NCBI RefSeq assembly: GCF_020741395.1
Contig: NZ_DYZA01000066.1
Coordinates: 1 to 13,453, forward strand
Length of the DNA stretch: 13,453 nucleotides
Origin: Mailhella massiliensis
Lineage (GTDB): Bacteria > Desulfobacterota > Desulfovibrionia > Desulfovibrionales > Desulfovibrionaceae
Direction of reading: 5' to 3'
Below the pieces are notes generated by a model. The model saw only the letters and a list, made by a program, of their open reading frames with translations, was not told the DNA's origin and did not search any database. Position numbers and translations under genes: made by a program. Of this stretch, positions 1 through 7,515 are shown one piece after another (the first letter of the stretch is position 1; each line of letters begins with the position of its first letter).

Positions 1-1
1 C

Positions 2-271
2 ATTGATATTCTTATCTATTTTATGAAAGGCAAGACAAGAGAATTCTTATTGACACTCTGTGAACTCATAAATGTCTTTTTCTTCTCCTTACTGGTCTAT
101 CTCACATGGGATATGACGCTCCGCGTGCGCGAGCTTGAACAGACCGCATTCGCCTTTCCCTATCCTATATATATTACATGGTTCATCATGTTTCTATTCT
201 GCATTCTCTGTGCCATTGCAGCGATAGAATCATTTTACAACCACTTTAAAAAACTGACCGCAAAGGAGTAA
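2..271 (+). CDS. dctQ: TRAP transporter small permease (DctQ family), 3' part only
   Basis: Small integral membrane subunit of a tripartite ATP-independent periplasmic transporter. It pairs with the large permease to pass substrate delivered by the binding protein. The frame is open to the window edge, so the visible 89 residues are a C-terminal fragment; DctQ proteins usually have about 160 residues and four membrane helices. An internal ATG at 23 is not credible as the start, because the fragment would lack the first two helices. Two hydrophobic segments are visible, one around LINVFFFSLLVYLTW and one around YITWFIMFLFCILCAIAAI, with a basic cytoplasmic tail. The stop lies 3 bases before the dctM start, and the dctM ribosome site (AAGGAG, 263-268) sits inside this gene, which suggests tight coupling. 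The stretch is AT-rich (41 G/C in the first 120 bases), unlike the genes downstream. The family call rests on position and topology as much as on sequence. Confidence 0.83.
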   Translation: MDILIYFMKGKTREFLLTLCELINVFFFSLLVYLTWDMTLRVRELEQTAFAFPYPIYITWFIMFLFCILCAIAAIESFYNHFKKLTAKE

Positions 272-274
272 AAT

Positions 275-1540
275 ATGTCTATTATTGTTTTATTTATCAT
301 ACTTGTCACTCTACTGGCCATAGGGTCACCGATAGGCGTAGCCCTGTGCATAAGCACGCTTGCCGGTGTTATCATAGATGGAACGCCCATAGTATTCTTC
401 ACGCAGAAACTTTATAATACGTTCGACTCCTTTCCCCTCATGGCGATTCCGTTCTTCCTTCTGGCGGGCGATATCATGCAGCGGGGCACGCTGGCCAACT
501 CCCTGCTGGGCATGTGCAGCAGCCTGGTAGGGCACCTGCGCGGCGGCCTGGTCCATATTTCCATTCTGACCGCCCTGTTCTACGGCGCCCTGTGCGGCTC
601 CGCCGCGGCGACCGTCGCGGCCGTGGGCGGCATCATGATCCCCGCCATGGTCAAGGAAGGGTATCCCAATGAATTCTCCACGGCCGTCAATGCTTCCTCC
701 GGCGGCCTGGGCGTGCTCATTCCTCCATCCGTCCCGCTTATTCTGTACGGCGCTACCGGCGGCGTCTCCATCACCGGCCTGTTCATTGCCGGCATCATCC
801 CCGGCATTCTCGTAGCTATCAGCTTCATGCTGACCGCCGCCATCATTATCCGTAGGCACAACTACGGGATACAGCATCCCAAACAGAGCGCGAAAGAAAG
901 GCTGAAGGCCGTATATCAGGCCCGCTACGCCATACTTGTCCCCGTCATCGTCCTGGGCTGCATCTACGGAGGAATCACCACTCCCACTGAGGCCGGATGC
1001 ATTGCCGTCATCTATGCGCTCGTTGTCGAAGTCTTCATCACCCGCAGCATGACGCTGAAGCTCTTCCGCGAATGTCTGGCATCCTCCATGCGCACCCTGG
1101 CTTCCATTTTCCTCGTCATTGTCGGGGCAACCGCTCTCGGCGTGTTTCTCGGTTACCACAACGTGGATAAAATGCTCATCGTCGCCGTCCACGCGCTGAC
1201 CGCAGATCCGTATATCTTCATGATTTTGATGCTCATCCTGCTGCTCATCCTCGGGACCATCCTGGACTGCTCCGCTTGCATCCTCATCATGACTCCGCTT
1301 CTCGTCCCTCTGGTGCAGAGCTACGGCGTGGACACCATCCATTTCGGCATCTTCATGACTGTCGCACTGTGCATAGGTTTCCTGACTCCCCCGGTAGGAA
1401 CCAACCTGTTCGTGGCCTGCGGCATTTCAGGGCTCAGCATCATGCAGCTCTCCAAAGCTGTGCTCCCCTTTATTGTCGCAATGCTGGTCGTCGTAATACT
1501 CATCATGTTCATTCCGCAGATAACCCTGCTGCTTGTATGA
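275..1540 (+). CDS. dctM: TRAP transporter large permease (DctM family)
   Basis: The 421-residue large membrane subunit carries out ion-coupled uptake of the substrate bound by DctP. Its length is normal for the family and it is hydrophobic throughout, with about a dozen membrane segments. Family signatures are visible in order: GSPIGVALCIS near the N-terminus, MAIPFFLLAGDIMQRG, HLRGGLVHISILTALFYGA, GSAAATVAAVGGIMIPAM, GYPNEF, the IPPSVPLILYG block, FIAGIIPGILV, and TPPVGTNLFVACGISG near the C-terminus. The ATG at 275 has AAGGAG six bases upstream. Gene order is Q-M-P rather than the common P-Q-M. The first 150 or so bases are AT-rich like dctQ. From about base 430 the gene becomes G+C-rich (39 of 60 bases at 541-600), so composition changes inside one reading frame. 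Substrate cannot be read from this subunit. Confidence 0.95.
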   Translation: MSIIVLFIILVTLLAIGSPIGVALCISTLAGVIIDGTPIVFFTQKLYNTFDSFPLMAIPFFLLAGDIMQRGTLANSLLGMCSSLVGHLRGGLVHISILTALFYGALCGSAAATVAAVGGIMIPAMVKEGYPNEFSTAVNASSGGLGVLIPPSVPLILYGATGGVSITGLFIAGIIPGILVAISFMLTAAIIIRRHNYGIQHPKQSAKERLKAVYQARYAILVPVIVLGCIYGGITTPTEAGCIAVIYALVVEVFITRSMTLKLFRECLASSMRTLASIFLVIVGATALGVFLGYHNVDKMLIVAVHALTADPYIFMILMLILLLILGTILDCSACILIMTPLLVPLVQSYGVDTIHFGIFMTVALCIGFLTPPVGTNLFVACGISGLSIMQLSKAVLPFIVAMLVVVILIMFIPQITLLLV

Positions 1541-1596
1541 GCATGCTGTCTGCAGAACACATTTCAAAAAACTTTTAACCATTTCAAGGAGTGCGT

Positions 1597-2592
1597 ATGC
1601 GTAACCTCGTCTCCCTAGCCGTCTTGCTGGGTCTTTGCGTCGCCGTCCCCGCAAACATCGCCTGTGCCGAGCCTATTTCCATAAAAGTATCGTGCCAGAA
1701 CAACATCACGGACCATCCCGGCCAGGCCCTCTCCACCTTCAAAAAGGTCGTTGAAGAAAAAAGCAAGGGGAAATACAAGGTCGACCTGTATTACAGCAAC
1801 TCCCTCGGCGCGTGCGACACCGTCGTGCAGGGCATACAGTTCGGTACCATCCATTTCGGCTTTGAGACGACCTCAAACCTGTCGCAGTTCGATTCCCGCC
1901 TCGGCATCACGGACTGCCCGTACCTGTTCCTGACCAAGGAAGACATGGACAGGGTGATCAACAGTGAATTCGGCAGGACGCATATTCTGAACATCCTGGA
2001 GAAAAAGGGAATCAAAATATACAGCATCATTCCCAGCAGCTACCGCCCCATGGCCACCATCGAATACTGGCGCACTCTGGAAGACCTGAAGGGAAAGAAA
2101 TTCCGCTCCACGGCAAACAAAATCCACATGGGTATCATCTCCTCCCTCGGCATGACCCCGAGCCCTCTTCCTCCCTCTGAAATGGTGCCGGCTATCCAGC
2201 AGCATGTGGTAGACGGTTCCGACACGGACGTCACCGGCCTCATCAGCTACCGCTTCTGCGACGTCGTCAAGCACGTCCTTCTGGCCGACTACAGCGTCGT
2301 CGCCTTCGCCTTCTTCGGCAACCAGAAGTGGTACGACAAGCTTTCCGATGAAGACAAGGCCGTCTTCGACGCCGCCTCGGACGCCTTCTATGCCGACCTG
2401 AAGAAACGCTATGAAACGGCCACGGAAGAAACCTACAAGGAGCTGCGTGAAAAGTACAACATCGTCATCACCCAGCTTGACGACAAGGAAAAAGCCCGCT
2501 GGATCGAACGCACCAAGCCCGTGTACGACCTGCTCAACCCCGAACAGAAGGAACTTGTCGAGCAGATCCGCGTGGAGCTTGAAAAAAAATAA
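1597..2592 (+). CDS. dctP: TRAP transporter periplasmic solute-binding protein (DctP/TAXI-like DctP family)
   Basis: Secreted binding protein (331 residues) that captures the substrate in the periplasm and hands it to DctQM. ATG at 1597 is chosen over an in-frame GTG at 1591, because that GTG overlaps the ribosome site AAGGAG (1586-1591), which is correctly spaced from the ATG. Residues 1-24 form a signal peptide with a hydrophobic core and an A-C-A end, giving cleavage before EPISIK. There is no good lipobox: Asn-Ile-Ala-Cys lacks Leu at -3. The family core is present: LKGKKFRSTANK contains the Arg (about residue 170) that usually pairs with a substrate carboxylate, followed by GMTPSPLPPSEMVPAIQQ and HVVDGSDTD in the place of the usual GVVDG motif. 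A carboxylate-bearing ligand is therefore likely, but the exact compound is not visible. The gene follows dctM by 56 bases and ends before a strong inverted repeat. Confidence 0.95.
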   Translation: MRNLVSLAVLLGLCVAVPANIACAEPISIKVSCQNNITDHPGQALSTFKKVVEEKSKGKYKVDLYYSNSLGACDTVVQGIQFGTIHFGFETTSNLSQFDSRLGITDCPYLFLTKEDMDRVINSEFGRTHILNILEKKGIKIYSIIPSSYRPMATIEYWRTLEDLKGKKFRSTANKIHMGIISSLGMTPSPLPPSEMVPAIQQHVVDGSDTDVTGLISYRFCDVVKHVLLADYSVVAFAFFGNQKWYDKLSDEDKAVFDAASDAFYADLKKRYETATEETYKELREKYNIVITQLDDKEKARWIERTKPVYDLLNPEQKELVEQIRVELEKK

Positions 2593-2605
2593 ATAGTTCG
2601 AGCAA

Positions 2606-2660
2606 GGTGCCGTTCTTGCACGCGCCGTGAAAACTTTCGGCTCCCCGGAAGAACGGCACC
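2606..2660 (+). terminator. 12-bp inverted repeat after dctP, possible end of the TRAP transcript or processing hairpin
   Basis: GGTGCCGTTCTT (2606-2617) and AAGAACGGCACC (2649-2660) are perfect reverse complements around a 31-base loop, starting 13 bases after the dctP stop. No U-run follows (CCTTCCCTCA), so this is not a textbook intrinsic terminator. It could stabilise the 3' end of the TRAP message, or act with Rho. The structure is certain; the role is inferred. Confidence 0.4.
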
Positions 2661-2704
2661 CCTTCCCTCATCGCCGCCGGCTGCCCCTGAATGTCCTCCC
2701 TCGC

Positions 2705-2792
2705 TCAGGCACAATTTCCACCTGTGCCTGAAAACCGGAAAAACCGTATCCGGGCGTCAGCTTCCGGCTTCCGCGCAGTTTTTCCCCTGCGC
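2705..2792 (+). promoter_or_regulatory. Hairpin-rich 5' leader or operator region of mop
   Basis: The dctP-mop spacer (2593-2877) holds no credible gene but several inverted repeats. TCAGGCACA (2705-2713) pairs with TGTGCCTGA (2723-2731), 9 bp with a 9-base loop. CCGGA pairs with TCCGG just downstream (about 2736-2752). GCGCAG (2773-2778) pairs with CTGCGC (2787-2792). The first could be a dimeric regulator site or an RNA hairpin. I found no convincing -35/-10 pair. The mop ribosome site AAGGAG (2865-2870) lies at the end of the spacer. Confidence 0.35.
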
Positions 2793-2877
2793 ATGAGAAG
2801 CGGCCGTCCCCCTGCCGGCACGCCTTCCCCATTCATCCCCCCTTTCCCTTCCCTTTTTTGTTCCAAGGAGTTTCAGA

Positions 2878-5724
2878 ATGAGGCGCTTTATCCTGATCAT
2901 AAACGGCGTACAACGCGAAGGAATCTGCGACCCGGAAAAGGATTCCTTGGCGGAAGTCGTCCGACGGCTAGGCCTTACCGGGACCAAGGTAGGCTGCGGA
3001 ACCGGCCAGTGCGGCGCCTGTACGCTGATTCTCGACGGCAAGGTCGTACGCTCCTGCACGAAAAAAATGAAAAACATCCCTGACTTCTCCAAAGTGGAAA
3101 CCATTGAAGGCCTGGGCAGCCGGGATCATCTCCATCCGTTGCAGCAGGCTTTCATGACTTATGCGGGCGTTCAGTGCGGGTTCTGCTCTCCGGGCTTCAT
3201 CATGTCCGCCAAGGGCCTCCTGGACACGAACCCCTCTCCTTCCCGGCAGCAGGTACGCGACTGGTTCACAGCCCACAACAATATCTGCCGCTGTACGGGC
3301 TACAAGCCCATCATCGACGCCGTCATGGCGGCCGCAGCCGTACTGCGCGGTGAAAAGACCATGCAGGACATTACCTTCACGCCCCCGGCCGACGGCTCTC
3401 TCTTCGGGTCGGCTGTTCCCAAGCCGGGCGCCCTTGCCAGAGTGCTGGGGCAATGCGAATACGGGGCTGACATTGCGCAGAAAATGCCGTCCGGGACATA
3501 CCATCTTGCCGTCGTCCAGGCAAAGACCCATCACGCCCTTATCAAAGGCATCCATACGGAAGAAGCACTGGACATGCCCGGCGTCGTGCGGGTGATCACC
3601 GCCGGGGACGTGAAGGGCACCAACAGGCTGGACGCGCCCTTCGGCCCCGTGAGGCACTACTCCGACGCCAAGGGACGCCCCGTCATATGTGACGACAAAG
3701 TCTACAGGTATGGCGACATAGTCGCCGTCGTTGCCGCCCGCTCGCGCGCCGAAGCCCGCCAAGCCGCGGCAAAAGTACATGTGGACTACGAACCCCTGCC
3801 CGCGTACATGACGTACGAAGAGGCCGTCACCCCCACGGCCAGACCCATTCATGAGCATGTCGCCGACGTCGGCATTCCCAACCTGTTCATGGAACAACCC
3901 ATGTACAAGGGCGAGGACGCCGGAAAAATCATCGACGAAGCCCCCTTCTCCGTGTCCGCCAGTTTCAGCACCAGCCGGGAACCCCATCTGGTTCTTGAAC
4001 CGGAATGTGTTCAGGCCTACCCCGAGGGGGACGGCGGCATCGCCGTTCAGTACAAGGCCCAGTGGCCGCACAGCGCCATCTACTTCATGGCAGACGCCAT
4101 AGGCGTCCCCCAGGAAAAAATCCACATCATCCAGAATCCCGTGGGCGGCAGCTTCGGCTACTCCATGTCGCCCGGGGCCCTCGCCCTTGCCGCCGTATGC
4201 GCCCTTGCCCTCGAAGCTCCCGTTTCTCTGGTCATGAGCTATGAAGAACACCAGAGCTTTACGGGAAAACGCTCTCCCTCCTATGCCAACGCCCGACTGG
4301 CCTGCGACAGGGAAGGGAAGTTCCTCGCCATGGAATACCATGTCGGCGTGGACCACGGCGCGTACGATGAAAGCGCCGGGGCGCTTGCTTCCAAAATCGC
4401 TCGCTTCTTCGGCTACCCCTACTCCATCGACAACATACGCGGCCTGGTGCAGCTCGCCTACACCAACAACGCCTTCGGCGTTCAGTACCGGGGCTTCGGC
4501 TCCCCGCAGACCTATATGACAAGCGAACAGCTCGTCGACATGCTCGCGGAAAAAATCGGCATGGATCCGTTTGAAATCCGCTACAGGAACATCGCGCATG
4601 AAGGGGATCTGTGCACCACGTCCGTCCCCTATCGGGAATACCCCATGCAGGCCATGATGGATATCATGAAGCCCTACTACGACGCCGCGCTGGAAAGGGC
4701 GCGCAGCGCCGACACGGAGGAGAAGAAACACGGCGTCGGGCTCGCCTGGGGCGGATATCATGTCGGCAAACCCTCGCCGGAACACTCCGAAATCATCCTT
4801 GAACTCAATGCCGACAACACCGTCACCATGTTCAACTGCTGGATGGATATCGGTCAGGGCGCGGATCTGGCTTCCCTGGTCCACCTTCATGAAGCCCTGC
4901 GGCCCCTAGGGCTTACTGCGGAGCAGCTCCATTTCGTTTCCGGCGATACCGCGCTTGCTCCCGACATGGGGCCTTCCGGGGGCAGCCGTTCCTTCCATGT
5001 GGGCGGAAAGGCCACGCAGGACGCCGCCGAACAGCTCCTCAACGCCATGCGCAAACCCGACGGGACCTACCGTACCTGGCAGGAAATGAAAGACGAGGGT
5101 ATTCCGACCCGGTATCTCGGAAAATTTGAAAAAATTTCCGCCAACATCGACCCCGACACAGGCCACGGATACGGCGCTGTTGCCCAGAACTACATGCTTT
5201 TCCTGGCAGAAGTGGAAGTGGAGGTCGCCACGGGGAAAGTTCAGGTGACCAAGGTGACCATTGCCGCCGACATGGGCAGGGTGGGAAGCCTGCACGGCGC
5301 GCTGGGACAGGCTTGGGGCGGCTTCGCCCATTCCCTGGGCTTTGCGCTCAGCGAAAACTACGACGACGTGAAAAAACATGCCACCATGCTGGGTGCGGGT
5401 GTGCCGCGCTGCAACAATATTCCCGACGACATACAGATCATCTTCCATGAAACGCCGCGCCCGGAAGGCCCCCTCGGCGGCACGGGCTGTTCCGAAGGCT
5501 TCCAGAGCGCCGGACACGCCGCAATCCTGAACGCCATTGCCCATGCCGTGCATGTGCGCATGCATACGCTCCCCGCGACGCCCGACAAAGTCAAGGCCGC
5601 TATGGAAGCGCGCGCCAAAGGCGAAACTCTGAACCAGCGTCCGTGGAATCTGGGCTGCGCACTGTACGACAGGCTGGAGTATCTGCGGGAGCATCCCTAC
5701 AATAAGGAAAACAACTACCGGTAG
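2878..5724 (+). CDS. mop: Molybdenum-containing aldehyde oxidoreductase (xanthine oxidase family, D. gigas Mop type)
   Basis: Cytoplasmic molybdenum hydroxylase of 948 residues with no signal peptide. D. gigas Mop oxidises aldehydes to carboxylic acids with water as oxygen source. Residues 1-76 are a plant-type 2Fe-2S domain with Cys40, 45, 48 and 60. Residues 84-155 are the helical second 2Fe-2S domain with Cys100, 103, 137 and 139. These cysteine positions match those of D. gigas Mop exactly as I recall them. The Mo domains follow (about 196-948), with GGSFGYS, FTGKRSP, RGFGSPQ, GQGAD and PSGGSR motifs. Glu873 in GTGCSEG corresponds to the catalytic Glu869. There is no FAD domain, as in Mop. 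Differences: the protein is about 40 residues longer, nearly all in a C-terminal tail; Mop's RGYG is RGFG here; and GVGEL is GCSEG. Natural substrate is therefore uncertain (aldehyde or N-heterocycle). ATG at 2878 has AAGGAG seven bases upstream. The gene lies 285 bases after dctP on the same strand. Confidence 0.93.
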   Translation: MRRFILIINGVQREGICDPEKDSLAEVVRRLGLTGTKVGCGTGQCGACTLILDGKVVRSCTKKMKNIPDFSKVETIEGLGSRDHLHPLQQAFMTYAGVQCGFCSPGFIMSAKGLLDTNPSPSRQQVRDWFTAHNNICRCTGYKPIIDAVMAAAAVLRGEKTMQDITFTPPADGSLFGSAVPKPGALARVLGQCEYGADIAQKMPSGTYHLAVVQAKTHHALIKGIHTEEALDMPGVVRVITAGDVKGTNRLDAPFGPVRHYSDAKGRPVICDDKVYRYGDIVAVVAARSRAEARQAAAKVHVDYEPLPAYMTYEEAVTPTARPIHEHVADVGIPNLFMEQPMYKGEDAGKIIDEAPFSVSASFSTSREPHLVLEPECVQAYPEGDGGIAVQYKAQWPHSAIYFMADAIGVPQEKIHIIQNPVGGSFGYSMSPGALALAAVCALALEAPVSLVMSYEEHQSFTGKRSPSYANARLACDREGKFLAMEYHVGVDHGAYDESAGALASKIARFFGYPYSIDNIRGLVQLAYTNNAFGVQYRGFGSPQTYMTSEQLVDMLAEKIGMDPFEIRYRNIAHEGDLCTTSVPYREYPMQAMMDIMKPYYDAALERARSADTEEKKHGVGLAWGGYHVGKPSPEHSEIILELNADNTVTMFNCWMDIGQGADLASLVHLHEALRPLGLTAEQLHFVSGDTALAPDMGPSGGSRSFHVGGKATQDAAEQLLNAMRKPDGTYRTWQEMKDEGIPTRYLGKFEKISANIDPDTGHGYGAVAQNYMLFLAEVEVEVATGKVQVTKVTIAADMGRVGSLHGALGQAWGGFAHSLGFALSENYDDVKKHATMLGAGVPRCNNIPDDIQIIFHETPRPEGPLGGTGCSEGFQSAGHAAILNAIAHAVHVRMHTLPATPDKVKAAMEARAKGETLNQRPWNLGCALYDRLEYLREHPYNKENNYR

Positions 5725-5732
5725 TTATTGAT

Positions 5733-5772
5733 GAAGCGCAGCTTTTGAAGGCCCTTTCAAAAGCTGCGCTTC
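5733..5772. terminator. Perfect 17-bp hairpin just after mop
   Basis: GAAGCGCAGCTTTTGAA (5733-5749) and its exact reverse complement (5756-5772) flank the 6-base loop GGCCCT, 8 bases after the mop stop. The stem is very stable, but no U-run follows on either strand. It is probably a 3' end stabiliser or a terminator assisted by the next structure. Confidence 0.55.
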
Positions 5773-5894
5773 CTGGGGGCGGCGGAAGGAATGAATCCTC
5801 GCTTGCGCCGCTGCCCGCCTTCTCCCGGGGCGATGCCGCGACACGCTGAGCGTCCCCTTCCGTCCGTACGCTGTTTCGGACAAAAGCCCTGTGA

Positions 5895-5940
5895 AAAGGG
5901 GCGGAACCCTGCGGAGCCGCCCCTTTCGTTTTCTTTTTTG
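5895..5940. terminator. Bidirectional intrinsic terminator between convergent mop and trpB
   Basis: AAAGGGGCGG (5895-5904) pairs perfectly with CCGCCCCTTT (5917-5926) around a 12-base loop. Rightward, the stem is followed by T-rich CGTTTTCTTTTTT, which suits transcripts from mop. Leftward, it is followed by TTTTC, which suits trpB transcripts arriving from the other side. The structure begins 22 bases after the trpB stop. The rest of 5725-5947 holds nothing I can assign. Confidence 0.82.
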
Positions 5941-5947
5941 GGAAGAA

Positions 5948-7162
<1,215 letters not shown>

Positions 7163-7210
7163 GGCTTGCTCCTTCTTATTTGAGGGGAGCACGGCCTTCC
7201 GATTCTGCCT

Positions 7211-7245
7211 AAAAAAAAACCGCGGCCGTTGCTCCGACCGCGGTT
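7211..7245 (-). terminator. trp attenuator terminator hairpin
   Basis: Read on the - strand, AACCGCGGTCG (7245-7235) pairs with CGGCCGCGGTT (7228-7218), 11 bp with one U-G pair and a 6-base loop, followed by a run of nine U (7219-7211). It lies between the leader peptide and trpB, 48 bases before the trpB start. Its 5' arm can instead pair with the segment at 7272-7279, which makes it a conditional terminator. Confidence 0.93.
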
Positions 7246-7306
7246 CGATAGGTAATGTGGTGAATACTCCAGAACCCGGCCCTTTTAGCAGGGCCACCAC
7301 CACTGG
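7238..7306 (-). promoter_or_regulatory. trp attenuator: competing pause and antiterminator helices
   Basis: In - strand RNA, helix 1:2 is CCAG (7306-7303) plus GGCCC (7295-7291) pairing with GGGCC (7282-7278) plus CUGG (7272-7269). It covers the three Trp codons. Helix 2:3, the antiterminator, is CCGGGUUC (7279-7272) pairing with GAACC (7246-7242) and CGG (7240-7238), with one bulged base. This uses up the 5' arm of the terminator. The layout fits classical translation-coupled attenuation: a ribosome stalled on Trp codons frees strand 2 to trap strand 3. The pairings are seen in the sequence; the mechanism is inferred from the E. coli model. Confidence 0.88.
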
Positions 7307-7338
7307 CAGAAAAAGGATATGGCGTTCTTCGTATTCAT
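7285..7338 (-). CDS. trpL: trp leader peptide (17 aa, three consecutive Trp)
   Basis: The small frame encodes MNTKNAISFFCQWWWPC and then TAA. The Trp codons (7302-7294) lie inside the first arm of the attenuator, and the stop falls in the loop between strands 1 and 2, as expected for a leader that senses charged tRNA-Trp. The peptide is probably only a sensor with no product function. There is no proper Shine-Dalgarno site, and the predicted transcription start lies only 1-3 bases before the ATG, so the leader mRNA appears leaderless. Three adjacent Trp codons in 17 are very unlikely by chance, and the position relative to the hairpins confirms the call. Confidence 0.92.
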   Translation of the reverse strand: MNTKNAISFFCQWWWPC

Positions 7339-7346
7339 GGGTTTAT

Positions 7347-7375
7347 CTTCTAACAAAACAGGGGACTTCTGTCAA
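7347..7375 (-). promoter_or_regulatory. Promoter of trpL-trpB
   Basis: On the - strand, TTGACA (7375-7370) is a perfect -35 box. It is followed after exactly 17 bases by TAGAAG (7352-7347), a 4/6 match to TATAAT. The expected start is about 7340, almost at the leader ATG (7338). I saw no clear TrpR-type palindrome over it. Confidence 0.75.
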
Positions 7376-7390
7376 GGAAAAATCGCCCTG

Positions 7391-7423
7391 AAAAACGCAG
7401 TTCCGCTCTCTCTTCCGGCTGCG
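7391..7423 (-). terminator. Probable terminator of hypD
   Basis: On the - strand, CGCAG-CCG (7423-7416) pairs with CGG and CUGCG (7405-7403, 7400-7396), with two unpaired bases and a 10-base loop, followed by UUUUU (7395-7391). It sits between the hypD stop and the trp promoter and would insulate the two. The stem is interrupted, so strength is uncertain. Confidence 0.5.
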
Positions 7424-7515
7424 GGACAGCTTTTTTCCCTGCGGGAGAGGCGAAGCCCGCACAGGCCTTCCGCCGGGCGCAACATGCACGCCGGCGGCCT
7501 TGCCGCGCAACGGCT

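Noticed and set aside
326..1342. 338-residue frame antisense to dctM
   Set aside because: Charged, low-complexity shadow of the permease gene without a start signal.
2705..2731. Sigma-54 promoter upstream of mop (GGCAC element)
   Set aside because: There is no GC at the -12 position. The sequence is better described as a 9-bp inverted repeat.
2968..4890. 640-residue frame antisense to mop
   Set aside because: Shadow of a high-G+C coding gene: composition is His/Gly/Val-rich, no ribosome site, no recognisable family.
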